From contig JAZUGF010000098.1 of the NCBI GenBank assembly GCA_045641065.1, positions 1-33,545 of the forward strand: 33,545 nt of DNA, written 5' to 3'. Below, piece after piece: positions 1 to 7,135 of this stretch. Under the pieces are notes generated by a model. The model had not been told where the DNA came from, searched no databases, and was given only the letters and a program-made list of their open reading frames with translations. Both the position numbers and the translations under genes were made by a program. The stretch is from UBA1723 sp045641065 (GTDB lineage: Bacteria > Bacteroidota > Bacteroidia > Bacteroidales > Paludibacteraceae). Every line of letters begins with the position of its first letter. Position 1 is the first letter of the stretch.

Positions 1-432
1 TCCATTCAGACCGGTGCCTCGAGTCATGTTGATCAGGAATGTCTCTACCACGTCGTCACTATGGTGAGCAACTGCGATGTATTTGCATCCCGTCAACTTA
101 ATCAATGATTCAAACCATTCATAACGCAAGTCACGGGCTGCCATCTCAATTGATAGCTTATGCTCACGAGCGTATGATTCAGTATCAAAATCTATGGAGT
201 AGAAAGGCACATCCATATCCTGGACATGTTTTGTCACAAATTCGCTATCTCTATTAGATTCCTCACCACGAAGATGGAAATTACAGTGAGCCACGACAAT
301 ATCGTAACCCAAACGGTAAAGCACGTGGAGAAGTGCAATGGAATCACGTCCACCGCTCACACCAAGAAGAATCTTGTCTTTCCTTGTAAATAGAGCCTCC
401 TTTTCAATGAAGTGCTTCACTTTCGTCTCCAT
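1..432 (-). CDS. tilS: tRNA(Ile)-lysidine synthase, N-terminal part (cut by window edge)
   Basis: TilS attaches lysine to C34 of the CAU-anticodon tRNA-Ile so that it reads AUA codons; it is a cytoplasmic ATP-dependent enzyme of the PP-loop family. Reading the minus strand from the ATG at 432-430 gives 144 codons without a stop, beginning METKVKHFIEKEALFTRKDK. The PP-loop SGGRDS follows at about residues 26-31, then the typical AHCNFHLRGEES stretch near 49-60, and HHSDDVVETFL near 122-132. The C-terminal domains lie outside the window. The gene starts 26 bases after the stop of the T9SS cargo gene and probably belongs to the same transcript. The identification is firm; only the extent is unknown. 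Confidence 0.93.
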   Translation of the reverse strand, partial: METKVKHFIEKEALFTRKDKILLGVSGGRDSIALLHVLYRLGYDIVVAHCNFHLRGEESNRDSEFVTKHVQDMDVPFYSIDFDTESYAREHKLSIEMAARDLRYEWFESLIKLTGCKYIAVAHHSDDVVETFLINMTRGTGLNG

Positions 433-458
433 AGGCGAAATCTTAAAAAGTAGATAGT

Positions 459-1808
459 TTAGTCTGCGTTCTTAACCAAGTTGACTGTACCCTTCAACTT
501 GTATTCTACATTGTCCACACCTTTTGCCTTGACTACATAGTAGTATGCTCCGATAGGGCAATCATGTCCTTTATGTGTACCGTCCCATCCGACTGTGATA
601 TCTTCAGATTCGTACATTTTCTTACCCATTGTGTTATAGATCCAGATCTTATACTCTACGATGGAAGTATAAGTAGGACGGAATTCATCGTTGTAACCGT
701 CGCCATTAGGAGTGAACACATAAGGGAAAGTCAAGTATGATGTTTTCACTTTGAATCCTGCAACAAGCGTATCCTGGCACACTGTGTTATTGCATGTAAG
801 CATTATGAAGTGTGTTCCAAATTCATCTATAGGCTCATCAGAAAGAGATAAGTCGTTATATCTAACTCTGTAGCTTTTGCGAAATGTACCTGTTGAGTCG
901 TTGTAGAATCTCCAAGTATAGGTTGCGTCCACTGTGTCAGCTGGGATATTGTCGACGGAATTACGCTCCAAATTGATCTTTAGAGGTCCTGAGTATGTAT
1001 AGTTGCTAACATTGGACTTGGCATCGTCTTTTGTTCCGAATACCAAAGCATCATCACTACGTTTCTCTGTGTTGTGAGGGATGGCTTCAGCGTCAATAGT
1101 AATTTGAGCTGCAGTGAATGGTAGCGAAGTGTGGAAAGTGTCGGAGATATATTCGTATTTAGTCAATTTATCTTTCAACTTGAATACGGTATGTCTCTTA
1201 GGCTTTGTGACGGTCCACGTATTGTCGTTGTTTACTCCGTTCACATCTACTTCAACGGACTTTTCCTTGATATTTATTCCATTTGCCTCATAATCGATGT
1301 AAGTCACAACAAAGTTGTCCTTGATTTCTGTATTTTTCCCTTTAGCGTCGATGTATGAGTTGACATAGTCGAGATTAGAAAACTTTACTTTCAGTTCAGG
1401 ACCACAAACAGGATTGCTTACAGAATCATATTCGCATACCTGTATAGTAGGCGATGCCATCTTTTTCTTGACATAGCACAAATATGCTTTCACGGAGTTG
1501 GCCTCAGTGTCACCTTCTTTATAGTAGACGGCATAGCATTTGTCTGTACCGATTGTGAATGTTGAATCTTTCACCTTAGCTGGATCATTGCCAGAGAGGG
1601 GAACTACCTTAATATCAGATATCTTTTCACCTTTTTTTGCGGTAAGAGAAATATTTGCACTGTCAGCATCACCCACAAAAATCTGCTCTCCAAACGATCC
1701 TTCTTTGTAAAAGTTTGTGGAATTATCGGCTGGAGCGAAAGAGACCGCTGAGGCTGCAAATGTAGCAACCGCAGCAAAAAAAGTTGAGACGAAACGTCTT
1801 TTATTCAT
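459..1808 (-). CDS. T9SS type-B cargo protein with gliding-motility-type C-terminal domain
   Basis: A secreted protein of 449 residues, function unknown. The chosen start (MNKRRFVSTFF...) opens a clear signal peptide of about 25 residues (hydrophobic FFAAVATFAASAVSFA). A longer frame reaching 1913 exists, but its extra residues overlap the upstream gene and are basic and non-signal-like. The middle of the protein shows no catalytic motif I recognise. The last 85 or so residues carry FTPNGDGYND, then WIYNTMGKKMYES, GWDGTHKG and PIGAYYYVVKAKG, which is the CHU_C / gliding-motility-associated (type B) sorting domain used by the type IX secretion system. The ATG shares one base with the stop of the DUF4293 gene (TAATG), so translation is probably coupled. 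Cell-surface or secreted location is inferred. Confidence 0.85.
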   Translation of the reverse strand: MNKRRFVSTFFAAVATFAASAVSFAPADNSTNFYKEGSFGEQIFVGDADSANISLTAKKGEKISDIKVVPLSGNDPAKVKDSTFTIGTDKCYAVYYKEGDTEANSVKAYLCYVKKKMASPTIQVCEYDSVSNPVCGPELKVKFSNLDYVNSYIDAKGKNTEIKDNFVVTYIDYEANGINIKEKSVEVDVNGVNNDNTWTVTKPKRHTVFKLKDKLTKYEYISDTFHTSLPFTAAQITIDAEAIPHNTEKRSDDALVFGTKDDAKSNVSNYTYSGPLKINLERNSVDNIPADTVDATYTWRFYNDSTGTFRKSYRVRYNDLSLSDEPIDEFGTHFIMLTCNNTVCQDTLVAGFKVKTSYLTFPYVFTPNGDGYNDEFRPTYTSIVEYKIWIYNTMGKKMYESEDITVGWDGTHKGHDCPIGAYYYVVKAKGVDNVEYKLKGTVNLVKNAD

Positions 1809-2230
1809 TAGCGTAATCTGTTTAGGCTTCTGACCTTTGCTTCGTCTATGCCGATAGCCTTGATGGCAATGAGATTCATAACGACGGAAACAATAGGCAA
1901 GAATGTTGCCCAAGTGATTGAAATATTATAGTCCATGCAATCATCTAGCGCCACAAACACTGCAAATGCTGCAATATTTAGAAGGATAAGTATGGTAGCG
2001 AAACCTACCACTCTCATCTGGCGTACTCGGTTCTTAAACATAAAGATGGAACCGAATGTAAGAAGAATTGTTATGATGTGAATTGTCAAAACGACTGGAC
2101 AATCCATTATAGAATATTTATAAACGCAATCGTCTCCCGCATTAAGAAATTTGATACAATCGTTAAACGACACCAATATTAGAAATATGGTGCTGATTAA
2201 CAAATAAATAGTTTGTATTCTCTGAATCAT
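1808..2230 (-). CDS. DUF4293 family integral membrane protein
   Basis: A 140-residue protein with four predicted membrane helices: residues about 8-25, a second near 47-65, a third near 72-93 and a fourth near 105-125. The opening MIQRIQTIYLL and the four-helix layout match the DUF4293 family that is widespread in Bacteroidota; no function is known to me. Its stop overlaps the start of the T9SS cargo gene by one base, and a minus-strand -7 box lies upstream at 2256-2263, so it looks like the first gene of a DUF4293 / cargo / tilS transcript. The family assignment is from recalled sequence character, not a search. Confidence 0.8.
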   Translation of the reverse strand: MIQRIQTIYLLISTIFLILVSFNDCIKFLNAGDDCVYKYSIMDCPVVLTIHIITILLTFGSIFMFKNRVRQMRVVGFATILILLNIAAFAVFVALDDCMDYNISITWATFLPIVSVVMNLIAIKAIGIDEAKVRSLNRLR

Positions 2231-2255
2231 TTTTCACATAGTTTAAACTCAATAG

Positions 2256-2263
2256 CAAAAATA
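2256..2263 (-). promoter_or_regulatory. Candidate Bacteroidota -7 box for the DUF4293 operon
   Basis: On the minus strand the sequence reads TATTTTTG, matching the Bacteroidota -7 consensus TAnnTTTG, 25 bases before the start codon at 2230. No TTTG element at the usual 19-base spacing is visible, so only the -7 part is supported. Confidence 0.4.
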
Positions 2264-2301
2264 AATAAAATTATAAACAAATGCAATATGAAAATGATTT
2301 T

Positions 2302-2339
2302 AAAAATCAGCAGCCGTCAGGCATATGCCCAACGGCTGC
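2302..2339 (-). terminator. Intrinsic terminator after the PurF-like gene
   Basis: Arms GCAGCCGT (2310-2317) and ACGGCTGC (2332-2339) enclose a second small palindrome GGCATATGCC. Read on the minus strand the hairpin is followed after four bases by a run of five T. It sits about 30 bases beyond the stop of the PurF-like gene and separates it from the DUF4293 operon. Confidence 0.7.
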
Positions 2340-2368
2340 ATATCTCTAAGCTCTAAACTCTAAGCTAT

Positions 2369-3781
2369 TTACTCGTGACCGTAGCTGCTTCCATCGAAAC
2401 AGTGTGTACATACACATTCCTTAGGAAGACCGATAGCCTCTATGATGTTCTCAAGAGTATTGAACTTCAATGAGTCCATTCCCAAACGTGTACGGATCTC
2501 ATCTACCATCTTGTTGTAACGCTCTGTACCAGGAGTGATGTACTCATCGATATGAGCATCCATGTCGCCACCCTCAAGCTCCTTCACGATACGGCGAGTG
2601 ATAAGCTCAAGCACCGATTTTGAAGCAGAGAAGTTGATGAATGGACATCCGTAAAGCAATGGTGGGCAGCTGATACGCATGTGAACCTGCTTCACACCGT
2701 AATCATAAAGTACCTTTACATTGTCTCTCAACTGTGTACCACGAACGATTGAGTCGTCGCAGAACATTGCTACTTTATCTTTCAATAGAGCTCTATTTGG
2801 AACAAGCTTCATGCTTGCAACAAGCTCACGCATTTTCTGGTTTGTAGGAGTGAACGAACGTGGCCAAGTAGGAGTATACTTCACGATGGCACGACGGTAA
2901 GGGACATTAAGTCCGTTTGAATAACCAAGTGCGTGGCCGATACCTGAATCAGGAATTGCTGCTACGTAGTCTGGCTTAACATCGTCGTCTTTCGACATCA
3001 ATAGTCCGCTCTTAACACGGAACTCATCCACGTTGATATCCTCGTATGTTGAAGGTGGGTAGCCGTAGTAGATCCACATGAATGAACAGATCTGCATCTT
3101 CTTTTCTGGTTTGCGAAGCTGCTCAAATCCGTCTGCTGTGATAAGCACGATCTCGCCTGGTCCGATATTGTAAACAGCCTCATAGCCAAGGTTTGGATAT
3201 GCCACTGTCTCACCAGTTACAGCGTATGCTCCATCTTTCTTTCCAATAACAAGTGGAAGACGGCCATACTTATCGCGAGCTGCAATGATTCCCTTCTCTG
3301 TTAGAAGGAGCATTGTGCAAGAACCTTTGATAGTATTGTAGACACGCTCAATTCCGTCTACAAAATCCTTGCCTTCAGTGATAAGCATTGAGATAAGCTC
3401 AGTCTGGTTTGTATCACCGCCGCTAAACTCAGCGAAGTGATGCATACGGTTGAGCAAATCACTCTCAATTTCCTTAAGATTGTTGACTTTCGCTACAGTA
3501 CACACTGCGAATCTTCCCAGGTGGCTGTTGACGATGATTGGTTGCGAATCTGTGTCGCTAATCACTCCAATTCCGGAGTTTCCGCTGAACTTCTCAAGTT
3601 CTGGCTCAAATTTCGTTCTGAAATATGTGCTTTCCAAATTGTGGATAGATCTTACGAATCCCTTCTCAGAAAGAGTCGCCAATCCACCACGCTTAGTGCC
3701 AAGATGCGAGTTGTAGTCTGTTCCGTAGAACAAATCTTTTATACAACTGTCTTTGCCAATAGTACCAAAAATGCCACCCAT
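2369..3781 (-). CDS. PurF-like amidophosphoribosyltransferase paralog lacking the catalytic cysteine
   Basis: The 470-residue protein has the two-domain layout of PurF: an N-terminal class-II glutamine amidotransferase fold, then a phosphoribosyltransferase domain. The PRPP motif is intact (VAMFCDDSIVRGTQ, residues 337-350). Cysteines at 232 (ICSF), 379 (GCPF), 458 and 461 (CTHC) sit where B. subtilis PurF binds its 4Fe-4S cluster. The glutaminase half looks dead. It starts MGGIFG, so the nucleophile Cys is Gly; the RYST segment is replaced by ISDTD; and the NGNL segment reads VNNL. Cys13 does not align with the nucleophile. It may use free ammonia, act on another substrate, or be regulatory. 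From memory, similar MGG-type proteins occur in other Bacteroidota, so this is probably a conserved paralog rather than decay. A true PurF would be expected elsewhere in the genome. Confidence 0.85.
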   Translation of the reverse strand: MGGIFGTIGKDSCIKDLFYGTDYNSHLGTKRGGLATLSEKGFVRSIHNLESTYFRTKFEPELEKFSGNSGIGVISDTDSQPIIVNSHLGRFAVCTVAKVNNLKEIESDLLNRMHHFAEFSGGDTNQTELISMLITEGKDFVDGIERVYNTIKGSCTMLLLTEKGIIAARDKYGRLPLVIGKKDGAYAVTGETVAYPNLGYEAVYNIGPGEIVLITADGFEQLRKPEKKMQICSFMWIYYGYPPSTYEDINVDEFRVKSGLLMSKDDDVKPDYVAAIPDSGIGHALGYSNGLNVPYRRAIVKYTPTWPRSFTPTNQKMRELVASMKLVPNRALLKDKVAMFCDDSIVRGTQLRDNVKVLYDYGVKQVHMRISCPPLLYGCPFINFSASKSVLELITRRIVKELEGGDMDAHIDEYITPGTERYNKMVDEIRTRLGMDSLKFNTLENIIEAIGLPKECVCTHCFDGSSYGHE

Positions 3782-3813
3782 TGTTATTTATATAGTCTTT
3801 ATGAAACTGTGCA

Positions 3814-3821
3814 CAAAATTA
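3814..3821 (-). promoter_or_regulatory. Candidate -7 box for the PurF-like gene
   Basis: The minus strand reads TAATTTTG, a full match to TAnnTTTG, 32 bases upstream of the start codon at 3781. A -33 TTTG at normal spacing is not seen. Confidence 0.4.
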
Positions 3822-3898
3822 GTGATAAAAATTAAATTGGCGCTTAATAAGCACATTTTTTTGAAGAAGACGGTGCTTCGACTATCTAATTCAGCAAC

Positions 3899-4717
3899 TT
3901 AAGGGTTCCAACGCTGGACATCAGTCTTTTCTGGTCTTGCGTTTTTGCCGTCGTCAATCTTCTGATATGGTTTTGATTTTGATTTCTCTTCTTTGACAAC
4001 TGTTGCCTTAGGCTTACACTCGCTCTGCATCTCGACTTTTGGTCTTGAATGACGCACTTTGTAGCGGATTTTGTTTTTTTTCTCGAATCTGAATGGATAT
4101 GCGATAGTGAGTTGTGGCTCTACCCATGAAGAGATCATTCTCTCTCTTGATGCTACGTTGGTTACGACTTCGGTTGTTGTCCCATCTTCTGCTGTGACTG
4201 TTTCAGTCTCATTCTTCTTTGTCGTTTGCATATTATATTGTGGGTAGATGGCATAACCCAATGCACAAACTAAACATTTGCCTTCACGGAATGGTATTCT
4301 TCCACCGAAATAGAAGTCGACGTAAGGATGAAGCTTGTCTTTACAATATGCCACGCCGCCTGATTGGGCTATGGTAAGGATATTCTTTCTTCCGAATGTC
4401 CAACGGACGTTAACTGCGGCAGGGAATGCGAATTCGTCGTCAAGCATATACATGGCTCCGACTTTTCCTCCTAAAAAGAAATAGTTTGTAATCTGAGCTC
4501 CTGGAGTTGCAAACAATCCGAATGCAGGCTTCACTTTTCCTGTAGTGTCGGCGAAATCAGCACTTAACATAAAGTCGCCGTAAAGCCTGAAACCAGTTTT
4601 TTCCTTTGGTAGAGCTGAATGTTTTGAATATGATGAACGTGGGTCTTTTGCCATGGTTGTGCAAACACAGCAAATCATAGCTACCAACGTCAGAATCACT
4701 CTTCTTATATTCTTCAT
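3899..4717 (-). CDS. Predicted outer-membrane beta-barrel protein
   Basis: A 272-residue protein, not recognised as a named family. It begins with a signal peptide (MKNIRRVILTLVAMICCVCTT, cut probably after TMA). The middle is a run of alternating hydrophobic/aromatic strands such as FRLYGDFMLSADF, FFLGGKVGAMYML and PYVDFYFGGRIPF, typical of small outer-membrane barrels. The last 60 or so residues are rich in Lys, Glu and Pro and look disordered, which is unusual because such barrels normally end in an aromatic strand; the tail could face the periplasm. A minus-strand -7 box at 4772-4779 and a short palindrome in the leader (4732-4759) precede it. The gene diverges from cdaA. Confidence 0.65.
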   Translation of the reverse strand: MKNIRRVILTLVAMICCVCTTMAKDPRSSYSKHSALPKEKTGFRLYGDFMLSADFADTTGKVKPAFGLFATPGAQITNYFFLGGKVGAMYMLDDEFAFPAAVNVRWTFGRKNILTIAQSGGVAYCKDKLHPYVDFYFGGRIPFREGKCLVCALGYAIYPQYNMQTTKKNETETVTAEDGTTTEVVTNVASRERMISSWVEPQLTIAYPFRFEKKNKIRYKVRHSRPKVEMQSECKPKATVVKEEKSKSKPYQKIDDGKNARPEKTDVQRWNP

Positions 4718-4731
4718 ATTAGTTTGATGTC

Positions 4732-4759
4732 GTAGGGGAAGGTTTCATGCCTGCCCGTA
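4732..4759. repeat. Short GTAGGGG-type palindrome in a 5' leader
   Basis: The segment opens GTAGGGG and closes CTGCCCG, with arms of the form GGG-A-GG / CC-T-CCC around a short loop. It resembles the element at 17334-17362, which also opens GTAGGGGC and closes GCCC. It lies between the -7 box (4772-4779) and the ATG of the minus-strand barrel gene, so it would be transcribed in that leader. Confidence 0.45.
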
Positions 4760-4771
4760 AGTTCCAATTTG

Positions 4772-4779
4772 CAAATATA
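4772..4779 (-). promoter_or_regulatory. Candidate -7 box for the outer-membrane barrel gene
   Basis: The minus strand reads TATATTTG, a full match to the -7 consensus, 54 bases upstream of the start codon. No TTTG is found at 19 bases upstream. Confidence 0.4.
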
Positions 4780-4917
4780 AGGACATTTTGCATTTTCCTT
4801 TCCCCATTTTCTGATTTTAATTCAAATCCTCATTTCTAAATTCTATTTTTATTTTCTATTTTTGTTGAATTTTTAGGTAATCATATTTTATATTGCAATA
4901 GCAAATAAATAAAGTAC

Positions 4918-5685
4918 ATGGGATCATCCTTTTTTCAATTTGTAGATTTCTTAGATATCCTGCTTGGAGGTATCATCTTATATAAGCTCTATAAGATGCT
5001 TAAAGATACTTCTGCATTCCGTCTTTTTATCGGTGTGCTGGTGGTGATAGTGGCGTGGATGATTGTAAACTCGCTGTTGCAGATGAAGCTGATTGGCGGA
5101 GTGCTAAATCAGATTATCAACGTTGGTGCTATTGCTCTCATCGTGCTTTTCCAGGATGAAATCCGTAACGCTCTAACAGGTATCGGCTCAGGAAATAATT
5201 TTCTTTCTCGTTTGCTCAACACACAACGTGTCCAGACAATGGAGGAGAGTGATATCATGCAGATCGTCATTGCGTGCAAGAATATGGCTCGTGAGAAGGT
5301 TGGAGCACTCATTGTGATTGAAAACGAGATGAGCCTACAAAGTATCATTGTGACAGGTGATGAAATTACAGCTAAGATCAATTCACGTCTTATTGAGAAT
5401 ATTTTCTTTAAGAATTCTCCTTTGCACGACGGTGCTATGATCATCGGCAACAAGGTGATTAAGGCTGCGGGTTGCATCCTCCCTTTGTCGCACAACATGA
5501 ATGTGCCGAAGTCGTTTGGATTACGTCACCGTGCAGCTCTAGGTGTGAGTGAAAAACTTGATGTTCAGGCTATTATAGTTTCAGAGGAGACGGGGAAAAT
5601 CTCGTATGCTGAGAATGGAACTATCATCCACGATATCTCAACTAAGGAATTAGAGTCCATACTTTCTAAATCTAAAGCGAAATGA
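4918..5685 (+). CDS. cdaA: Diadenylate cyclase (c-di-AMP synthase), CdaA type
   Basis: CdaA condenses two ATP into cyclic di-AMP, a second messenger that controls potassium and osmotic balance and cell-wall homeostasis. The 255-residue protein has three N-terminal membrane helices (about residues 12-27, 33-52 and 59-78) followed by a DAC (DisA_N) catalytic domain. The two signature motifs are intact: DGA at 171-173 and RHR at 203-205 within GLRHRAALG. Length and topology match CdaA rather than soluble DisA or CdaS. Its TGA overlaps the lolD start (ATGA), so it heads the operon cdaA-lolD-comF-dnaG. I see no convincing -33/-7 pair in the AT-rich upstream region; TATATTGC at about 4890-4897 is a one-mismatch candidate. 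Confidence 0.95.
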   Translation: MGSSFFQFVDFLDILLGGIILYKLYKMLKDTSAFRLFIGVLVVIVAWMIVNSLLQMKLIGGVLNQIINVGAIALIVLFQDEIRNALTGIGSGNNFLSRLLNTQRVQTMEESDIMQIVIACKNMAREKVGALIVIENEMSLQSIIVTGDEITAKINSRLIENIFFKNSPLHDGAMIIGNKVIKAAGCILPLSHNMNVPKSFGLRHRAALGVSEKLDVQAIIVSEETGKISYAENGTIIHDISTKELESILSKSKAK

Positions 5686-6362
5686 GTGAAATGACAAACA
5701 GCCAAGAAATAGTATTGTCTGCTAAAGGGGTATGCAAAAGTTTCAGTAACCTTCGCGTACTTTCTGATGTGACTTTTGATATTCGTCGTTATGAGTTTGT
5801 TTCTATTGTCGGACCAAGTGGAGCCGGTAAAACTACTCTTTTGCAGATCATCAGCACACTTGCGTCGGCTGATTCCGGAGAAGTGGCTATTCTTGGCAAA
5901 GAAACTTCACATCTTTCGCATGAGGAGGTATGCAAACTTCGTAATAGCGACCTTGGATTCGTGTTTCAGTTTCATCAGCTTCTTCCTGAGTTCACGGCTC
6001 TCGAAAATGTGATGGTTCCAGCACTTATTGCTGGACGTGATGAGGCAGAATGTAAAGAGGAGGCTATGTCACTACTTACTCGCCTTGGACTTTCTGAGAG
6101 AGCGTCACATCATCCGAATGAACTTTCGGGTGGAGAGAAACAACGTGTGGCAGTGGCGAGAGCATTGATCAACAAGCCTCAGATTCTGTTTGCCGACGAG
6201 CCAACAGGTAGTCTTGATAGCCAGAACAGAGATGAGTTGCAGAAACTATTCTTGGATTTACGCAAGGAATTTGGTTTGACGGTGATTGTTGTCACTCACG
6301 ATATGACTCTTGCTCAGCAGAGTGACAGAGTAATTGAGATGAAGGATGGAAAAATTATCTAA
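5682..6362 (+). CDS. lolD: LolD-type ABC transporter ATP-binding protein
   Basis: A 226-residue ATPase of the LolD/MacB subfamily, which energises release of lipoproteins from the inner membrane. Walker A is GPSGAGKT (44-51), the signature is LSGGEKQR (148-155), Walker B is ILFADEP (168-174) with catalytic Glu, and the switch histidine is in VVTHD (206). The stretch between the Walker motifs, VFQFHQLLPEFTALENVMVP, is typical of LolD. No permease is encoded next to it; in many Bacteroidota lolC/E lies elsewhere, so the partner is unknown. The start overlaps cdaA (ATGA); an alternative start at 5691 would shorten it by three residues. The 3' end overlaps comF by 17 bases. Confidence 0.88.
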   Translation: MSEMTNSQEIVLSAKGVCKSFSNLRVLSDVTFDIRRYEFVSIVGPSGAGKTTLLQIISTLASADSGEVAILGKETSHLSHEEVCKLRNSDLGFVFQFHQLLPEFTALENVMVPALIAGRDEAECKEEAMSLLTRLGLSERASHHPNELSGGEKQRVAVARALINKPQILFADEPTGSLDSQNRDELQKLFLDLRKEFGLTVIVVTHDMTLAQQSDRVIEMKDGKII

Positions 6363-7116
6363 GATTCTCAAGAAGGTAAAATACTCTGTAGTAAGTTCTT
6401 TATACCCACACACTTGTGGTGCATGTGGTGCTGTTGTGGAGACGGAAGGAGAAACGCTGTGTGAGGAGTGCAGATATAGTATGGAATATATTCCGCTTGA
6501 TGTTGATCTCACTCCATTAGCGAGAGAAATGACGCATGTGCAACTTAGTTATTTCATGCCGCTGTTGTCATATAGGAAGTCTAATATTGAGTCACGTTTC
6601 GTGCTTAATATTAAAAATTCAGGTGTGAAAAGATATGGAATAGAGGCGGGGCGAATGATGGGTAGAATGGTAAATGCTCGTGTCGACGCGAGGGAATTCG
6701 ATTGTGTCGTGCCTGTACCTATCACCGCCAAGCGTTATGAGATGCGTGGATACAACCAGAGTGAGTTGCTTGCACAAGGTATCGAGATGGAGACAGGTAT
6801 TCCAGTCCGCACGGATCTGCTCACCAACGAAGGCAAAGTGATGAGCAATAGTATCGATGCAAAACGTCATAAGAGTTCCACAGCCAACAAATATCAGGCT
6901 ACTGATAAGGTGAAGGAGTTCCGTGGCAAACATATATTGGTGATCGATGACGTGATCACTACAGGCAAAACCATCCGTGAGTGTTCGGCTTCTATTATGG
7001 AGAAATGTGACAATGACGTGAAGGTTAGCATAGCGGTTGTAGGTATGGTGTCGGATTTACTTGGCATCTACAACGACCAAAACGCAGTTTATACAAGGGA
7101 CATATTTGAAGAATAA
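6346..7116 (+). CDS. comF: ComF family phosphoribosyltransferase
   Basis: A 256-residue protein of the ComF/GntX family. A four-cysteine zinc site lies at the N-terminus (C24-x2-C27 and C39-x2-C42). The phosphoribosyltransferase fold follows with RGYNQSELLA (134-143) and the PRPP-binding loop HILVIDDVITTGKT (196-209). In naturally competent bacteria ComF is needed for DNA uptake; its reaction is not established, and in Bacteroidota it may serve another purpose. It overlaps the end of lolD by 17 bases and precedes dnaG by 19, so all four genes are probably one transcript. The start MEKLSKI is the only reasonable one upstream of the zinc site. Confidence 0.88.
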   Translation: MEKLSKILKKVKYSVVSSLYPHTCGACGAVVETEGETLCEECRYSMEYIPLDVDLTPLAREMTHVQLSYFMPLLSYRKSNIESRFVLNIKNSGVKRYGIEAGRMMGRMVNARVDAREFDCVVPVPITAKRYEMRGYNQSELLAQGIEMETGIPVRTDLLTNEGKVMSNSIDAKRHKSSTANKYQATDKVKEFRGKHILVIDDVITTGKTIRECSASIMEKCDNDVKVSIAVVGMVSDLLGIYNDQNAVYTRDIFEE

Positions 7117-7135
7117 ATTTTTCAAGGACTGACAG

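Noticed and set aside
459..1913. Longer version of the T9SS cargo gene starting at 1913
   Set aside because: The extra 35 residues overlap the DUF4293 gene and would place the signal peptide internally; the coupled ATG at 1808 is better.
3437..3835. 132-codon plus-strand frame antisense to the PurF-like gene
   Set aside because: It is a shadow of a well-supported gene with no start signal or family features.
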